Positions 53,001-61,982 of a stretch of 64,000 bases of DNA are shown here, in pieces (positions within the stretch are counted from its first letter, which is position 1; each line of letters begins with the position of its first letter). Under the pieces are notes generated by a model. It saw only the letters and a list, made by a program, of their open reading frames with translations. It ran no database searches and was not told where the DNA came from. Origin of the DNA: Pollutimonas bauzanensis (GTDB taxonomy: Bacteria; Pseudomonadota; Gammaproteobacteria; Burkholderiales; Burkholderiaceae_B). Both the position numbers and the translations under genes were made by a program. The stretch lies in NCBI RefSeq assembly GCF_900129885.1, contig NZ_FQXE01000023.1:1-64000 (forward strand), written 5' to 3'.

Positions 53001-54408
53001 TGCCGGCCAGTCCGACAAGATTGTCGTTACCACGGGAAATATCGATATCGGTGGCGTCAAGCTTACCGTGGCCCAAGAGAACGGCAATGGCGGGTATTTG
53101 TTGAATCATGACTACACGATTCTCGAAACGAAGGCAGGCCAGGTCATAAACCAGTTCTCGGATCCAACCCTGGCCGGTAATTTCGATTCGCTCGCCAAGC
53201 TTGACGTCAAGTACGACAATCCTTCTGACGTCAGGGTCGGGATTTCGGTTGATGGCGACAAAGTCGCGGCGGCGCGTACTGAATGGTCGGCCAACCAGAG
53301 CGCAACATTCGACGGCTTGATGTCGGCGGCCGGTGGCAACACGCTTGCGACGGCAGCCCTGATGGCTCCGGATGTCAAAGATGCGCTGGATCAGCTGTCG
53401 GGTGAAGTGCACGCCAGCACGCAGTCAGCGCTGATGAACGCTGGCGGTCTCGTTGTGCGGACTCTATCGAACCGCATGCGCGGCAACCTTGGCGCAGGCA
53501 TGCTGGACGGCGCACCTACGGCGCAAGCCTATGGTGCGACGGCGGGATCCATGCCTCGTTCCGCGGCCTATCCCTTGTGGGCGCAGGTCGTGGGTGGCTG
53601 GAACTCCCTGGACGGCGACGGCAATGCCGCCAAGGTCAAGAGCGACATGGCCGGCCTGTTCATCGGCGGCGACACCGGGCTGGGCAAAGGCTGGCGCGCC
53701 GGCGGCGCCCTGGGCTTTACCGACGGCAATATCAAGGTCGACGGGCGCGATTCCAAGTCCGACGTTCGCAGCTATACGGCTGCCTTGTATGGCGGCAACA
53801 GCTGGGCCACGGACGCGGGCCGCGTCAACTTCCTGGCCGGCGGCGCCTATACCCATCACGAGATAGACAGCCGGCGCAATGTGGCGCTGGGCGCAAGCCA
53901 GGCCTTGAAAGCGGATTACCACGCCAACACCGCTCAGTTGTTTACCGAGTTGGGCTACGCCGTGCCCGTGGGGCGGGCCAGCACCGTGGAGCCCTACCTG
54001 GGCGTGGCATGGAACCAGCTGCGCGCCCAGGCGTTTAGTGAAAGCGGCGGCCCTGCGGCCCTGGCCGGCAAGAGCCAGACCGACAGCATCACCACCTTCA
54101 CCCTGGGCCTGCGCGGCGCCACCACCGTGGAGGTCGGCACCGGCACGGCCAGCCTGTCCGCGGGACTGGGCTGGCGCCACGCGGCGGGCGACGTGGATCC
54201 CAGCCGCCGCTTGTCCTTCATCCAGGGCAATGGCGCGGCCTTCAAGGTGGCGGGCGCGCCGATAGCCAGGAATGCCGCCGTGGCGGAGCTGGGCGCGGAA
54301 ATGGCCGTTGGCAAGAACACCGCGATGGGCCTGGCCTACAGCGGCCAGTTCGGCGACGGCAGCACCGACAATGCCGCCAGCCTGTATCTGAAGATGCGCT
54401 TCAGGTAG
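50071..54408 (+). CDS. Autotransporter (type Va), pertactin-like passenger
   Basis: A 1445-residue protein. An extended N-region precedes the signal segment TVLTAALLAIYGYAPGTAA (about 38-56). The passenger (about 57-1110) is a predicted beta-helix rich in Gly, Ser and Thr with recurring GGSITTxG and YGxYAxGxGS units of about 40 residues between residues 370 and 580. An autochaperone-like region is followed by the translocator barrel (about 1166-1445, YPLWAQVVGGWNSLDGDG to YLKMRFR). It would be displayed or released at the cell surface as an adhesin-type protein. No protease motif or RGD was seen. Confidence 0.9.
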   Translation: MGTQYTYRNRRAFQVATLAAAKSAMGETATRGGILRKTVLTAALLAIYGYAPGTAAVNLTIEIPYDLGASSMTNSTVTVNAGGVATGDGTKISGAAYDLVLVNSGGSLALDNATLSNNLDDPTGRNGRTITAKGSGATASLTNSTIVISAQSTNPGADYAHAFTAGVGAADGGHVNITGGSITASGSKRTVGMQANDGGSISANNVQITTNGNFGHAIQAYRTPTADEIATHIELDHVSITTHGANYSVGIQAANKGASVTATDTDITTEGIGSFGVESFNGAAARLSNGSITTGGVGAAGLRVYGGSLGSGTVTVEGTHITTSGAGASGILAGDIAEPTSGIANLSGAIIMTAGSNAAGIESAFGSSIASTNSSVYTQGDSSHGAYAHDGGSITLSGGTVTTDGYRSYGLYAKGPGSAIGAAGAFIATNGLYGFGARAEGGGVISLDGGSITTTNPTGRDAQDGDGSRAYALTADGANSSISTKNGTAISTQGQRAYGAYATNGGSVELDGGSVETHGFMAYGVYASGAGSKVTTHNVDISTTGDVGDAVWAYNGGNATINGGIILVGGGPNATAGETANGLVASGGAAGVGNGVINIHGATITTTGIDSVGALAGADIGSLKTSGTINLDNTAITVTGDNATAAMVNYGSALTATNGTKLVSTQGDGIVMTDGATVVLDNTTVEAKGASLVSKLRTSGATQNITITNGSTLAVNNGTLLLVDRNADGQSGNVNLALEADAFTAGNVDDRGATGTGKTNVSNNGAHWAGIILNDGDDVVEDGASKNYADANISGSVASGAGSAITFDNDVVIQDSVSTGVGSSSVFQGAATIDNNLTGQQNSSVVFNGPATIGNAVTGVQGSNFAFSGATTIGSGTGTAIAGEGAKFTFSRTQPTNIQGDVLLTSGSSLGGGTVGTPIQIGGAVAVQNSTLGGNLNVLGTVASSGGIFSPGNSVGTQTFESVGALTDSEYIAEINAAGQSDKIVVTTGNIDIGGVKLTVAQENGNGGYLLNHDYTILETKAGQVINQFSDPTLAGNFDSLAKLDVKYDNPSDVRVGISVDGDKVAAARTEWSANQSATFDGLMSAAGGNTLATAALMAPDVKDALDQLSGEVHASTQSALMNAGGLVVRTLSNRMRGNLGAGMLDGAPTAQAYGATAGSMPRSAAYPLWAQVVGGWNSLDGDGNAAKVKSDMAGLFIGGDTGLGKGWRAGGALGFTDGNIKVDGRDSKSDVRSYTAALYGGNSWATDAGRVNFLAGGAYTHHEIDSRRNVALGASQALKADYHANTAQLFTELGYAVPVGRASTVEPYLGVAWNQLRAQAFSESGGPAALAGKSQTDSITTFTLGLRGATTVEVGTGTASLSAGLGWRHAAGDVDPSRRLSFIQGNGAAFKVAGAPIARNAAVAELGAEMAVGKNTAMGLAYSGQFGDGSTDNAASLYLKMRFR

Positions 54409-54495
54409 GCGCTTGTGGCCGACGAGCGTCGGTCGATGGCCATGCCGGTATGCCCGCGATGCCTTCACGCATGCTGGCTCGTATGTTGGCTTAAT

Positions 54496-54528
54496 CGGAA
54501 ATGGCGTCTTCGATAGACGCTATTTCCG
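54496..54528 (+). terminator. Strong hairpin after the autotransporter gene
   Basis: GGAAATGGCGTC (54497-54508) and GACGCTATTTCC (54516-54527) pair over twelve positions with one G-U and a seven-base loop, extended by one C-G pair. There is no U-tract, so it may work as a mRNA-stabilising or bidirectional stop. Confidence 0.5.
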
Positions 54529-54598
54529 GAAACCGCAAAGGCCATGCTTTTTTCAGCGTTCAGCCGTGACCTGGATGAATGCCTATTGTTGAAATGCG

Positions 54599-55555
54599 CT
54601 AGATGTCAGGAGAGGGATGGCCTTTCGCCTTGCGGGCGCCAAACCAGCCGCGTTCTTCGAGAAGCCGGTCCAATACGTTCATTAGAATCAGTTTTACTGC
54701 AAGAGTGGCTTCATTTCCCGGCATGTCGGCATTTTCCCCCATTGCTATGGTGCGACTGAGCCTTGGTGAGTCGAGCAGCCGGATGGAAAGGCTCGGATCA
54801 TCGCGCGCGGGCCCCAATGCGGACCACGACATTATGGTGGCGGCCAGGCGGCTGCGGGCAATATCGATTAATGTGACCGGGGACGACACCTCTGCCACGA
54901 GCTTATATGACACGTTGGCGCTGTTGCAGGCGGCATCGACCAGTCTCCGTATGCTGTTGGGCTCCGATGTCAGGGCTATCGGCATGCCATCAAGGAAGTC
55001 CAGAGGCACAGTCTCATTTTGGTTTGGCTTGCCATCCATCGAAGCGCTTTCTATGAGGAATAGGTCTTCTTCAAGCAAATAGGTCGTCTTGATGCTGCGC
55101 ACGATATCTTCCGAATAAACGAGAGCGAGATCCAAGCGCCCCGAGAGCAGCAATTCCGGCAGATAATTGCTTGGAGACTCATCGATAGTCAAGACAACGT
55201 TCGGAAGCGTTTCAGCCGCGGCCAACAGCAACGGAACCGTCAATATTCGCGACATGGAAACGGGCAGTCCTATTGTCACGCGTCCAGAAGGCTCTTTTGC
55301 GGCGACGCGCACCGCGGACTGCAAATTCTCCATTCCCTTTATCACAGCCACCGCGTGTCTGTGGAATGTGGCGCCGGCCAAGGTCGGCGTAACGCCGCGG
55401 GCATTGCGTGAAAGCAGTTTGCATCCCAATTCCGATTCCAGAGACGCAATTTGCTGACTGAGCGCCGATTGCGCCACAAAGACTGCGCCCGCGGCTCGCG
55501 AGATGCTGCCCAGCTCCACTATCTTGATGAAATATTTAAGCTGACGAAGTTCCAT
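54599..55555 (-). CDS. LysR-family regulator
   Basis: A 318-residue regulator with the standard N-terminal winged helix (ELRQLKYFIKIVELGSISRA, VAQSALSQQIASLESELGCKLL: first 20 residues) and a substrate-binding domain from about 90 on. Start 55555 has GGAG seven bases upstream. It is divergent from the Bug-CoA transferase gene string, so it probably controls it from the 295-base intergenic region. The effector is likely an organic acid but cannot be named. Confidence 0.88.
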   Translation of the reverse strand: MELRQLKYFIKIVELGSISRAAGAVFVAQSALSQQIASLESELGCKLLSRNARGVTPTLAGATFHRHAVAVIKGMENLQSAVRVAAKEPSGRVTIGLPVSMSRILTVPLLLAAAETLPNVVLTIDESPSNYLPELLLSGRLDLALVYSEDIVRSIKTTYLLEEDLFLIESASMDGKPNQNETVPLDFLDGMPIALTSEPNSIRRLVDAACNSANVSYKLVAEVSSPVTLIDIARSRLAATIMSWSALGPARDDPSLSIRLLDSPRLSRTIAMGENADMPGNEATLAVKLILMNVLDRLLEERGWFGARKAKGHPSPDI

Positions 55556-55850
55556 GCGCATTCTCCAAGGCGAACCGTTTGCCGACGGTCGCGTCTCAAA
55601 CATGCCCGCATTGTAGTGCGGCGACCACCGGCTCGCGCTCCCGCAGAGGCCCGGTAAGCCAATGCACGGTCCTCCATTGACCAAGCAGCGTGCCGCCGGA
55701 TAGGCGGCGGGCAGGGCAGCCAACATATCTATTTTGCTTATACCCCTAGACTGAGAAACTATTTGTAAGCCCCAAAGTGCCTACCTATACTGGCTTCACG
55801 GCATGTGCCCTTGCGGGTGATTTTGCCGATACCAAAACAAGGAGACAGTA

Positions 55851-56849
55851 GTGATAGAGAAAAAAAGACGCTTCGCAGCATGTGTTTTGCTTGCATGTTC
55901 CTTGGCGGCGATAAGCGCTTCGGCGATGGCGGACAAGAAGCCGGATAACTATCCCAACCAGACGATCCGGATAGTTTCGATTCTGCCGCCTGGCGGCAGC
56001 GTGGATTCATTGGCGCGCATCATCAGCGAGCCGCTTTCGCAGAAACTGGGCCAGCCGGTCATCGTTGAAAGCCGGCCAGGTGCGGGCGGAAATATCGCCA
56101 CGCAAGCCGTGGCGCGCTCCAAGCCCGATGGTTATACGGTGTTGATCTCGGCGAATAGTCATACGATAAATCCATGGCTTTTCAAGAATGCAGGCTACAG
56201 CCTGGACGACTTCGAGCCGGTAATCGGGCTGATGCGCGGCCCATCGGTGATCTCGGTGGGAGCCGGCACGCCATATCACACGCTGAAGGACCTGCTGGAC
56301 GCGGCCAAGGCGCATCCTGGAACGATAGCTTTCGGAAGCGCAGGCAACGGGTCGCCGCATCATATTTTTGGAGAATTATTGGCGCAAAAAGCGGGCGTTG
56401 ATCTCGTCCACATACCCTATAGGGGCAGCGGGCCTTCAATTATCGACGCCATCGGTGGGCAGATTCCAGTAGTGATTTCCTCGCTGGTGGCGGCTACCCC
56501 GCACTTTCAGAGTGGTCGCTTGCGCCCGTTGGCTGTCACCTCGGGGCGGCGCTGGCCTTCCCTTCCAGATTTGCCCACAGTAGCGGAGGCGGGCGGCATC
56601 GCGGACTACGATCAGAACGTATGGATAGGCTTCTTCGTACCCAAGGGCACACCCAAGGAAATCATAGGCCTGCTTAGTCAGAACGTTGCCGCCATCATGG
56701 AGAACCCGGAGATACAAGCTCGTATCGAAAAGGAGGGGGGTCTGACCGAAGGCTTGGAAACACCGGAAAAGTTTGGCGCTTTTGTCCAGAACGAAGCCGA
56801 ACAAGCAGGGCGGCTCATCAAAGCGCTCGACTTAACTGCAGGCGATTAA
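55851..56849 (+). CDS. Bug/TctC-family solute-binding protein
   Basis: A 332-residue periplasmic binding protein of the tripartite tricarboxylate transporter type. Signal peptide FAACVLLACSLAAISASAMA; mature start NYPNQTIRIVSILPPGGSVD; family blocks ESRPGAGGNIATQAVARSKPDGYT (first 20), GNGSPHHIFGELLA, VHIPYRGSGP and LPDLPTVAEAG. A GTG start with AAGGAG upstream is used. No TctA/TctB membrane genes are in the window, as is common for orphan Bug proteins. First gene of the catabolic string. Confidence 0.92.
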   Translation: MIEKKRRFAACVLLACSLAAISASAMADKKPDNYPNQTIRIVSILPPGGSVDSLARIISEPLSQKLGQPVIVESRPGAGGNIATQAVARSKPDGYTVLISANSHTINPWLFKNAGYSLDDFEPVIGLMRGPSVISVGAGTPYHTLKDLLDAAKAHPGTIAFGSAGNGSPHHIFGELLAQKAGVDLVHIPYRGSGPSIIDAIGGQIPVVISSLVAATPHFQSGRLRPLAVTSGRRWPSLPDLPTVAEAGGIADYDQNVWIGFFVPKGTPKEIIGLLSQNVAAIMENPEIQARIEKEGGLTEGLETPEKFGAFVQNEAEQAGRLIKALDLTAGD

Positions 56850-56911
56850 TCGGAAAGCCTTGCGGGTAAATGTCCGGATGCGATATCGACCCACTTTTTT
56901 TACAGGTAGAA

Positions 56912-58123
56912 ATGAAAGATCTAACTAAACCGCTGCCTCTTGAAGGCTTTCGGGTGCTTGACCTTAGCCAGGTGATGGCTGGCCCGTATTGCGGCATGCT
57001 ATTGGGCGACATGGGGGCGGACGTCATCAAGATTGAGCCGCCGGGCACCGGAGACCAAACCAGAGGCGCCATGGGCTATCGACTCAAAGGCGACGACAGC
57101 AATGGCTTTCTGCAGCTTAACCGAAACAAGCGCAGTATTGCGCTCAACCTGAAAAGCGAAGCGGGGCGGGAGTTGTTCTACAAGCTGGTCGAAAGCGCCG
57201 ATGTGCTGGTGGAGAATAGCCGGCCGGGTGTTTCCCAGCGGCTTGGTTTCGATTACGAAACTGTTTCGGCGATAAATCCACGACTGGTCTACGCCAGCAT
57301 TTCGGGGTTCGGTCAAACAGGCCCGTGGGCGCAGCGTCCAGGCTTCGACATGATCGCCCAGGCCATGAGCGGCGTGATGAGCGTATCCGGCCATCCCGAT
57401 CAGCCGCCCGTGCGCAACAGCGTATCCATCGCTGACCTTGGCGCGGGATTGATGGCGATTTACGGCATACTTTCGGCATTGTTGGGGCGAGAGAAGTCCG
57501 GACGCGGCCAGTCCATAGATGCTTCTCTTTTTGAGGCCGCGCTTGGCTTGTCGATTTGGGAAGTGGCCGAGTACTGGAGCACCGGCACCGTGCCTGAACC
57601 CATAGGGTCCGCCAACCGGATGAGTGCGCCCTACCAGGTGGTCCACGCCAAGGACGGCTATTTCGTCGTCGCCGCGGCTAATCAGAAGCTATGGAGCTTG
57701 CTGTGCGGCGTCGTGGGTCGTGCCGACTTGGCCGAGGATCCCCGCTTCCGCGATAACTCGGACCGGCTGAAGAACCGCAGGCCCTTGATCGAGGAACTCG
57801 AGCAAACCTTCGAAACCAGGCCGGTGGCGCACTGGGTGGAGCAGTTGTTGTCCGTTGGCATCCCGGCGAGCCCGATCAATACCTATGCCGAGGCCTTAAG
57901 CAGCGATCATGCCGCTGCGCGGGAAATGACATTGACCGTGCAGCATCCCGCTGAAGGGTCGTTGAAGCTGCTTGGCTTTCCGGTGAAGCTGGGGCTGACG
58001 CCGCAGCGAGTGCGTCTGGCGCCTCCGCTGCTGGGGGAGCACTCGAAAGAGATTCTGTCAGAGCTTGGCCTGACGGACGATGAGATTGCGGATCTGGCGG
58101 GCAGGCACGCCTTTGAGCCATGA
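56912..58123 (+). CDS. CaiB/BaiF family CoA-transferase 1
   Basis: A 403-residue class III CoA-transferase: VLDLSQVMAGPYCGMLLGDM, DVIKIEPPGTGDQTRG, FLQLNRNKRSIALNLK, ENSRPGVSQRLGFDYE (catalytic Asp region follows in YASISGFGQTGPWA) and the late SPINTYAEAL. It moves CoA between carboxylic acids, probably activating the substrate delivered by the Bug protein. Start at 56912; ribosome site is weak. It overlaps the 58,120 ATG by four bases. Confidence 0.92.
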   Translation: MKDLTKPLPLEGFRVLDLSQVMAGPYCGMLLGDMGADVIKIEPPGTGDQTRGAMGYRLKGDDSNGFLQLNRNKRSIALNLKSEAGRELFYKLVESADVLVENSRPGVSQRLGFDYETVSAINPRLVYASISGFGQTGPWAQRPGFDMIAQAMSGVMSVSGHPDQPPVRNSVSIADLGAGLMAIYGILSALLGREKSGRGQSIDASLFEAALGLSIWEVAEYWSTGTVPEPIGSANRMSAPYQVVHAKDGYFVVAAANQKLWSLLCGVVGRADLAEDPRFRDNSDRLKNRRPLIEELEQTFETRPVAHWVEQLLSVGIPASPINTYAEALSSDHAAAREMTLTVQHPAEGSLKLLGFPVKLGLTPQRVRLAPPLLGEHSKEILSELGLTDDEIADLAGRHAFEP

Positions 58124-58143
58124 AGGCAATCGAGGAGAGGCAT

Positions 58144-58959
58144 ATGCAGAATTTGTCAGTCGCGCTTGAGCTTGAAAGCGTAGCGGCCGGCAGGCTCAGG
58201 CTGGATGTCAAGGGTTCCCTTGCCACCCTGACGCTTAACCGGCCCGATGCGTACAACTCGTTCACCATCCAAATGTATCGGGACTTTGCATCCATTTGCG
58301 GCCTGGTTGACGCGCAGCCCTCGATACGCGCGCTGTTGCTGGTGTCGTCCACGGAGCGGGCCTTTGCCAGCGGCACGGACATAAACGAGTTCCGCGATTT
58401 CACGGAAGCCGAAGATGCGCTTGCCTACGAGCGCGTCATAGATCAGACATTGACACAGTTGGAGTCTTGCCGCGTTCCCACCATAGCAGCGCTGTCCGGC
58501 GTATGCGCGGGGGGCGGGTTTGCGATCGCCGCATGTTGCGATATTCGCATCGCGCAGCAGAATCTGCGCCTTGGCTTGCCAATGGCTAAGACATTGGGCA
58601 ACTGCCTGTCCATCGAGAATGTCGAGCGCTTTTCCGGCTTGATGGGAGCGGCGCGCCTGAAAGAGTTGCTGTTCACTGCGCGTTTGATCAGCGCGGCCGA
58701 AGCGCGGGACTGGGGATTGGTGAGCGAAGTGTTGCCGGATTGGGAGCAATTGCTTGCTCATGCGGAATCACTGGCCTCCAGGATAGCATCGCTTGCGCCG
58801 ATCACGCTCGAGGTGAGCAAGCTCGAGCTTCTACGATTGCGAGGCGGCGGAAAGCCCGAGGCGCGGGATCTTGTCGCCCGCGCATATTCTTCCGCGGATT
58901 TTCGCGAAGGTTTGACTTCATTTCTGGGCAAGCGTGCTCCGATGTGGCGTGGTGAATAG
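58144..58959 (+). CDS. Enoyl-CoA hydratase/isomerase (crotonase) family protein
   Basis: A 271-residue crotonase-fold enzyme with ATLTLNRPDAYNSF, the oxyanion-hole segments FASGTDINEF and LSGVCAGGGFAIAACCDIRIA (first 20 residues), and LPMAKTLGNCLS. Only some catalytic acids of enoyl-CoA hydratase are obvious, so hydratase or hydrolase activity is open. ATG 58144 has a GAGGAGAGG site; the coupled ATG at 58120 is an alternative. It should act on the CoA ester made by the preceding transferase. Confidence 0.88.
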   Translation: MQNLSVALELESVAAGRLRLDVKGSLATLTLNRPDAYNSFTIQMYRDFASICGLVDAQPSIRALLLVSSTERAFASGTDINEFRDFTEAEDALAYERVIDQTLTQLESCRVPTIAALSGVCAGGGFAIAACCDIRIAQQNLRLGLPMAKTLGNCLSIENVERFSGLMGAARLKELLFTARLISAAEARDWGLVSEVLPDWEQLLAHAESLASRIASLAPITLEVSKLELLRLRGGGKPEARDLVARAYSSADFREGLTSFLGKRAPMWRGE

Positions 58960-58973
58960 TATGGAGCTGAATA

Positions 58974-59963
58974 ATGAGTGATAGTTTCAAAGTCGTTTTA
59001 ACGGATTATGTTTGGGCCCAGCTCGATGTTGAAAAAAGCATACTGGGCGGGCTGGCGGACCTTGTTGCGCTGAACACCTTGGATCCCGATGAGTTTTTGG
59101 CCGAGGCCGCGGACTGCGATGCTTTGCTAAATACCTATGCCGGACCAATTACTGCAGAGGTCCTGGCTCGCATGCCGAAGTGCCGCATTATTGCTCGCTA
59201 TGGCATAGGCGTCGACACAATCGACCTCGAAGCGGCGACGGACGCCGGCATCATCGTGACCAATAACCCAACGTACTGTATCGAAGAAGTCGCCGAGCAT
59301 ACGCTTGCGCTGATACTTGCAGCCTCGCGGAAAGTCGCGCTATATGATCGGGATGTCAGGGCTGGGCAATGGAGCGTTCTCAATGGCAAGCCTATCTCCC
59401 GCCTGAAAGGGATGACACTGGGCCTCGTGGGATTCGGAAGAATAGCGCGCGAGGTCGCTCTGCGCGCAGCTCCTTTCGGCCTGAAAATTCTATTTTTTGA
59501 TCCCAATGTCGACGGCGCGGTGCATGGCGTGCCAGGCGAGAAGACCGGGTGGGACGAGTTGCTTGGCCGTTCGGATATCGTTTCCCTTCACCTTCCCCTT
59601 ACGGCGCAGACACGGGGGTTTGTCGCGGATGCTGCGTTTGCCCGCATGAAGCCAAGCGCTTTGCTTGTGAATGTGGCAAGAGGTCCTATTGTCGATACCG
59701 GGGCCCTTGTCAGGGCGCTGGATGCGGGCTTGATATCCGGATGCGCCCTCGATACCGTCGATCTCGAACCATTGCCGCCGTCCCATCCGCTGCGCAACCG
59801 CGATAACGTCGTAATCACGCCGCATGCGGCATGGTATAGCCAGGAAGCCATGGCGGGCCTGCAAGCTGGCGCGCCTTCCGAGGTCCGGCGTGCGCTTTCG
59901 GGCGCATGGCCCATCAATGTGGTGAATACGGCAGTTCGGGGCCGTAATCGCGCAGGTCTTTGA
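58974..59963 (+). CDS. D-2-hydroxyacid dehydrogenase, C-terminal-binding-protein type
   Basis: A 329-residue NAD(P)-dependent dehydrogenase of the D-isomer 2-hydroxyacid family: RYGIGVDTIDL, NAD-binding GLVGFGRIAREVA (about 150-162), the substrate Arg in VNVARGPIVDTGAL, Glu in DTVDLEPLP and the catalytic His in ITPHAAWYS. It follows the crotonase gene by 14 bases. It would reduce or oxidise a 2-keto/2-hydroxy acid in the pathway. Confidence 0.9.
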   Translation: MSDSFKVVLTDYVWAQLDVEKSILGGLADLVALNTLDPDEFLAEAADCDALLNTYAGPITAEVLARMPKCRIIARYGIGVDTIDLEAATDAGIIVTNNPTYCIEEVAEHTLALILAASRKVALYDRDVRAGQWSVLNGKPISRLKGMTLGLVGFGRIAREVALRAAPFGLKILFFDPNVDGAVHGVPGEKTGWDELLGRSDIVSLHLPLTAQTRGFVADAAFARMKPSALLVNVARGPIVDTGALVRALDAGLISGCALDTVDLEPLPPSHPLRNRDNVVITPHAAWYSQEAMAGLQAGAPSEVRRALSGAWPINVVNTAVRGRNRAGL

Positions 59964-59978
59964 CACAGGAGAATCTAT

Positions 59979-60830
59979 ATGAAGCTGTGCCGTTATGGCG
60001 AACAGGGAGCCGAAAAAGTCGGCATTGTGGACCCGCAAGGAGTGCTCCGGGATGTTTCATCTGTCATGCGCAATCTGACGCCACGGGATCTGGCCAGAGA
60101 CAGTCTCGAAAATCTGGCGTCCATGCCAGTCGACGGATTTCCCATCGTCCCTGGCAATCCACGTCTTGGCGTGCCGTGGGAGGGCATGTCCAAGTTCATT
60201 TGCATCGGATTGAACTATTCGGATCACGCCAAAGAGGCGAAGATGGCTATACCGGCGGAGCCTATTATCTTTCTGAAGGCTCCCTCGGCTCTGTGTGGTC
60301 CCAACGATGACACGATACAGCCGCCGCATTCTTCTCAACTGGATTGGGAGGTCGAGCTTGGCATCGTGATAGGAAGGACGGCGCGTTATGTGAGCAAAGA
60401 GCAGGCGCTCGACTATGTCGCGGGATATTGCGTAGTAAACGATATATCCGAACGCGCGTTTCAGTTGCAATGCAGTCAGTGGGACAAGGGCAAAGGTTGC
60501 GATACCTTCGGTCCCGTCGGCCCCTGGCTGGTAACCGCCGATGAAATAGCGGATCCCGGTAACCTGGATATGTGGTTGGATGTCGATGGCATACGCCGCC
60601 AAACAGGGAACACCCGGACCATGATTTTCGATGTGCCCAGCCTCGTATCCTATTGCAGCCAGTACATGACTCTGCTGCCGGGCGATCTGATTTCTACCGG
60701 CACGCCACCCGGCGTGGGGATGGGCATGAACCCTCCGCAATGGCTCAAACCCGGAAATATCGTAACTCTGGGCATAGACGGGCTGGGGCGGCAGAGGCAG
60801 CTGATTGTCGGGTGTGAGAACGATTTCTGA
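59979..60830 (+). CDS. Fumarylacetoacetate hydrolase (FAH) family protein
   Basis: A 283-residue enzyme of the FAH superfamily: FICIGLNYSDHAKEAK (about 71-86), metal ligands in LDWEVELGIVIGR and VNDISERAFQ, FGPVGPWLV and the C-terminal DLISTGTPPGVGMGM. Members cleave 3-acylpyruvates or decarboxylate oxaloacetate, or hydrate/tautomerise related acids. It is 15 bases after the dehydrogenase and completes the plus-strand string. Confidence 0.92.
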   Translation: MKLCRYGEQGAEKVGIVDPQGVLRDVSSVMRNLTPRDLARDSLENLASMPVDGFPIVPGNPRLGVPWEGMSKFICIGLNYSDHAKEAKMAIPAEPIIFLKAPSALCGPNDDTIQPPHSSQLDWEVELGIVIGRTARYVSKEQALDYVAGYCVVNDISERAFQLQCSQWDKGKGCDTFGPVGPWLVTADEIADPGNLDMWLDVDGIRRQTGNTRTMIFDVPSLVSYCSQYMTLLPGDLISTGTPPGVGMGMNPPQWLKPGNIVTLGIDGLGRQRQLIVGCENDF

Positions 60831-60915
60831 CTTGCGGTTCTGGGACTGCGGGATGTAAAGGGCAGAAATGGCGGTGGGCAGGGAAACGGCCATGGGCCTG
60901 GCTTGCTATAGTATC

Positions 60916-60943
60916 GTTCAAAACATATGGTTCAAAACATATG
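60916..60943. repeat. Perfect tandem repeat upstream of the second Bug gene
   Basis: GTTCAAAACATATG occurs twice in direct succession (60916-60929 and 60930-60943), 46 bases before the next gene. Two direct half-sites suggest an operator, perhaps for the GntR or LysR regulator of the cluster. Confidence 0.5.
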
Positions 60944-60989
60944 TCTTACAGCGCCCGGCCCCATCCTACTGCCCAACGAGGTTGCCTAC

Positions 60990-61961
60990 ATGTCCTTCCC
61001 ATGCCCATTTAAGAAGTCCCTGCTTGCTGCGCTGTTGCTGAGCGCCAGCGGGCTGGCCTGCGCCGCCTATCCGGACCGGCCCATTACCCTCGTGGTGCCT
61101 TTTCCGCCCGGGCAGGCGACCGATATCTTCGCCCGGGAAGTGGCGCAGAAACTCGCCGAGGCGGTCAAGCAGCCGGTCGTGGTCGAGAACAAGGCGGGCG
61201 CCGGCAGCAATATCGGCATGCAGTACGTGGCGCGCGCCAAGCCCGACGGCTATACGCTGGTGGTGGGCGGCAGCGCCGCCGCGGTGAACCAGACCTTGTA
61301 CAAGAACGCGGGCTATTCGCTTGCCGGGGACTTTATCCCGGTCAGCGGCATTTTCTCCGTGCCGCTGGTCTTCCTCGCCAACCCGCAGTCCGGCATTGCC
61401 ACGCTGAAGCAATTGGTGGAACAGGCCAAGGCCGATCCCGACAAACTGGCCTACGCCAGCGCGGGCATAGGCGGAACGCAGCATCTTTCGGCCGAGATGC
61501 TCAAGAGCGCCGCCGGGATATCGCTTCGGCATATCCCCTATAAAGGCAGCGGCCCGGCCCAGGCCGACTTTTTAGGGAATCACGTGCCCTTGATGGTGGA
61601 TTCGGTCACCGCGGGCCTGCCGCATATCAAGAGCAAGAACGCCATTGCGCTGGCGGTCACCACCAGCAAGCGTGTCGACCAATTGCCCGACGTGCCCACT
61701 GTGGCCGAGTCCGGCTACCCGGGGTTCGAAGCCATAGGCTGGGCGGTCTTGCTGGCGCCCGCTGGCACGCCGCCTGAAGTGGTCGAGTTCCTGAACAGGC
61801 AAGTCGTCGGCATCCTGGAGTCGCCCGCCATCCGGGAGGCGTTCCAAAGCCGCGGCGCGCAAGGCATGCCGCTGACGCTGCCCCAAGGCAAAGCGTTCAT
61901 CGATACGGAAATCGAAAAATGGGGCAAGGCCGTGCAGCAATCGGGCGCGTCGGTGGACTGA
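60990..61961 (+). CDS. Bug/TctC-family solute-binding protein 2
   Basis: A 323-residue periplasmic protein: signal peptide [17 protein letters not shown], mature start [43 protein letters not shown] (first 20 residues), [30 protein letters not shown] and [19 protein letters not shown]. It is more GC-rich than the first Bug gene and has its own upstream region. Start 60990 has a GAGG-like site. Ligand unknown, probably a carboxylate. Confidence 0.92.
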   Translation: MSFPCPFKKSLLAALLLSASGLACAAYPDRPITLVVPFPPGQATDIFAREVAQKLAEAVKQPVVVENKAGAGSNIGMQYVARAKPDGYTLVVGGSAAAVNQTLYKNAGYSLAGDFIPVSGIFSVPLVFLANPQSGIATLKQLVEQAKADPDKLAYASAGIGGTQHLSAEMLKSAAGISLRHIPYKGSGPAQADFLGNHVPLMVDSVTAGLPHIKSKNAIALAVTTSKRVDQLPDVPTVAESGYPGFEAIGWAVLLAPAGTPPEVVEFLNRQVVGILESPAIREAFQSRGAQGMPLTLPQGKAFIDTEIEKWGKAVQQSGASVD

Positions 61962-61982
61962 GCGCTCGACGATGTGATCCTG

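Noticed and set aside
53464-54468. A 334-codon minus-strand frame
   Set aside because: Antisense of the autotransporter barrel; no recognisable family and no ribosome site.
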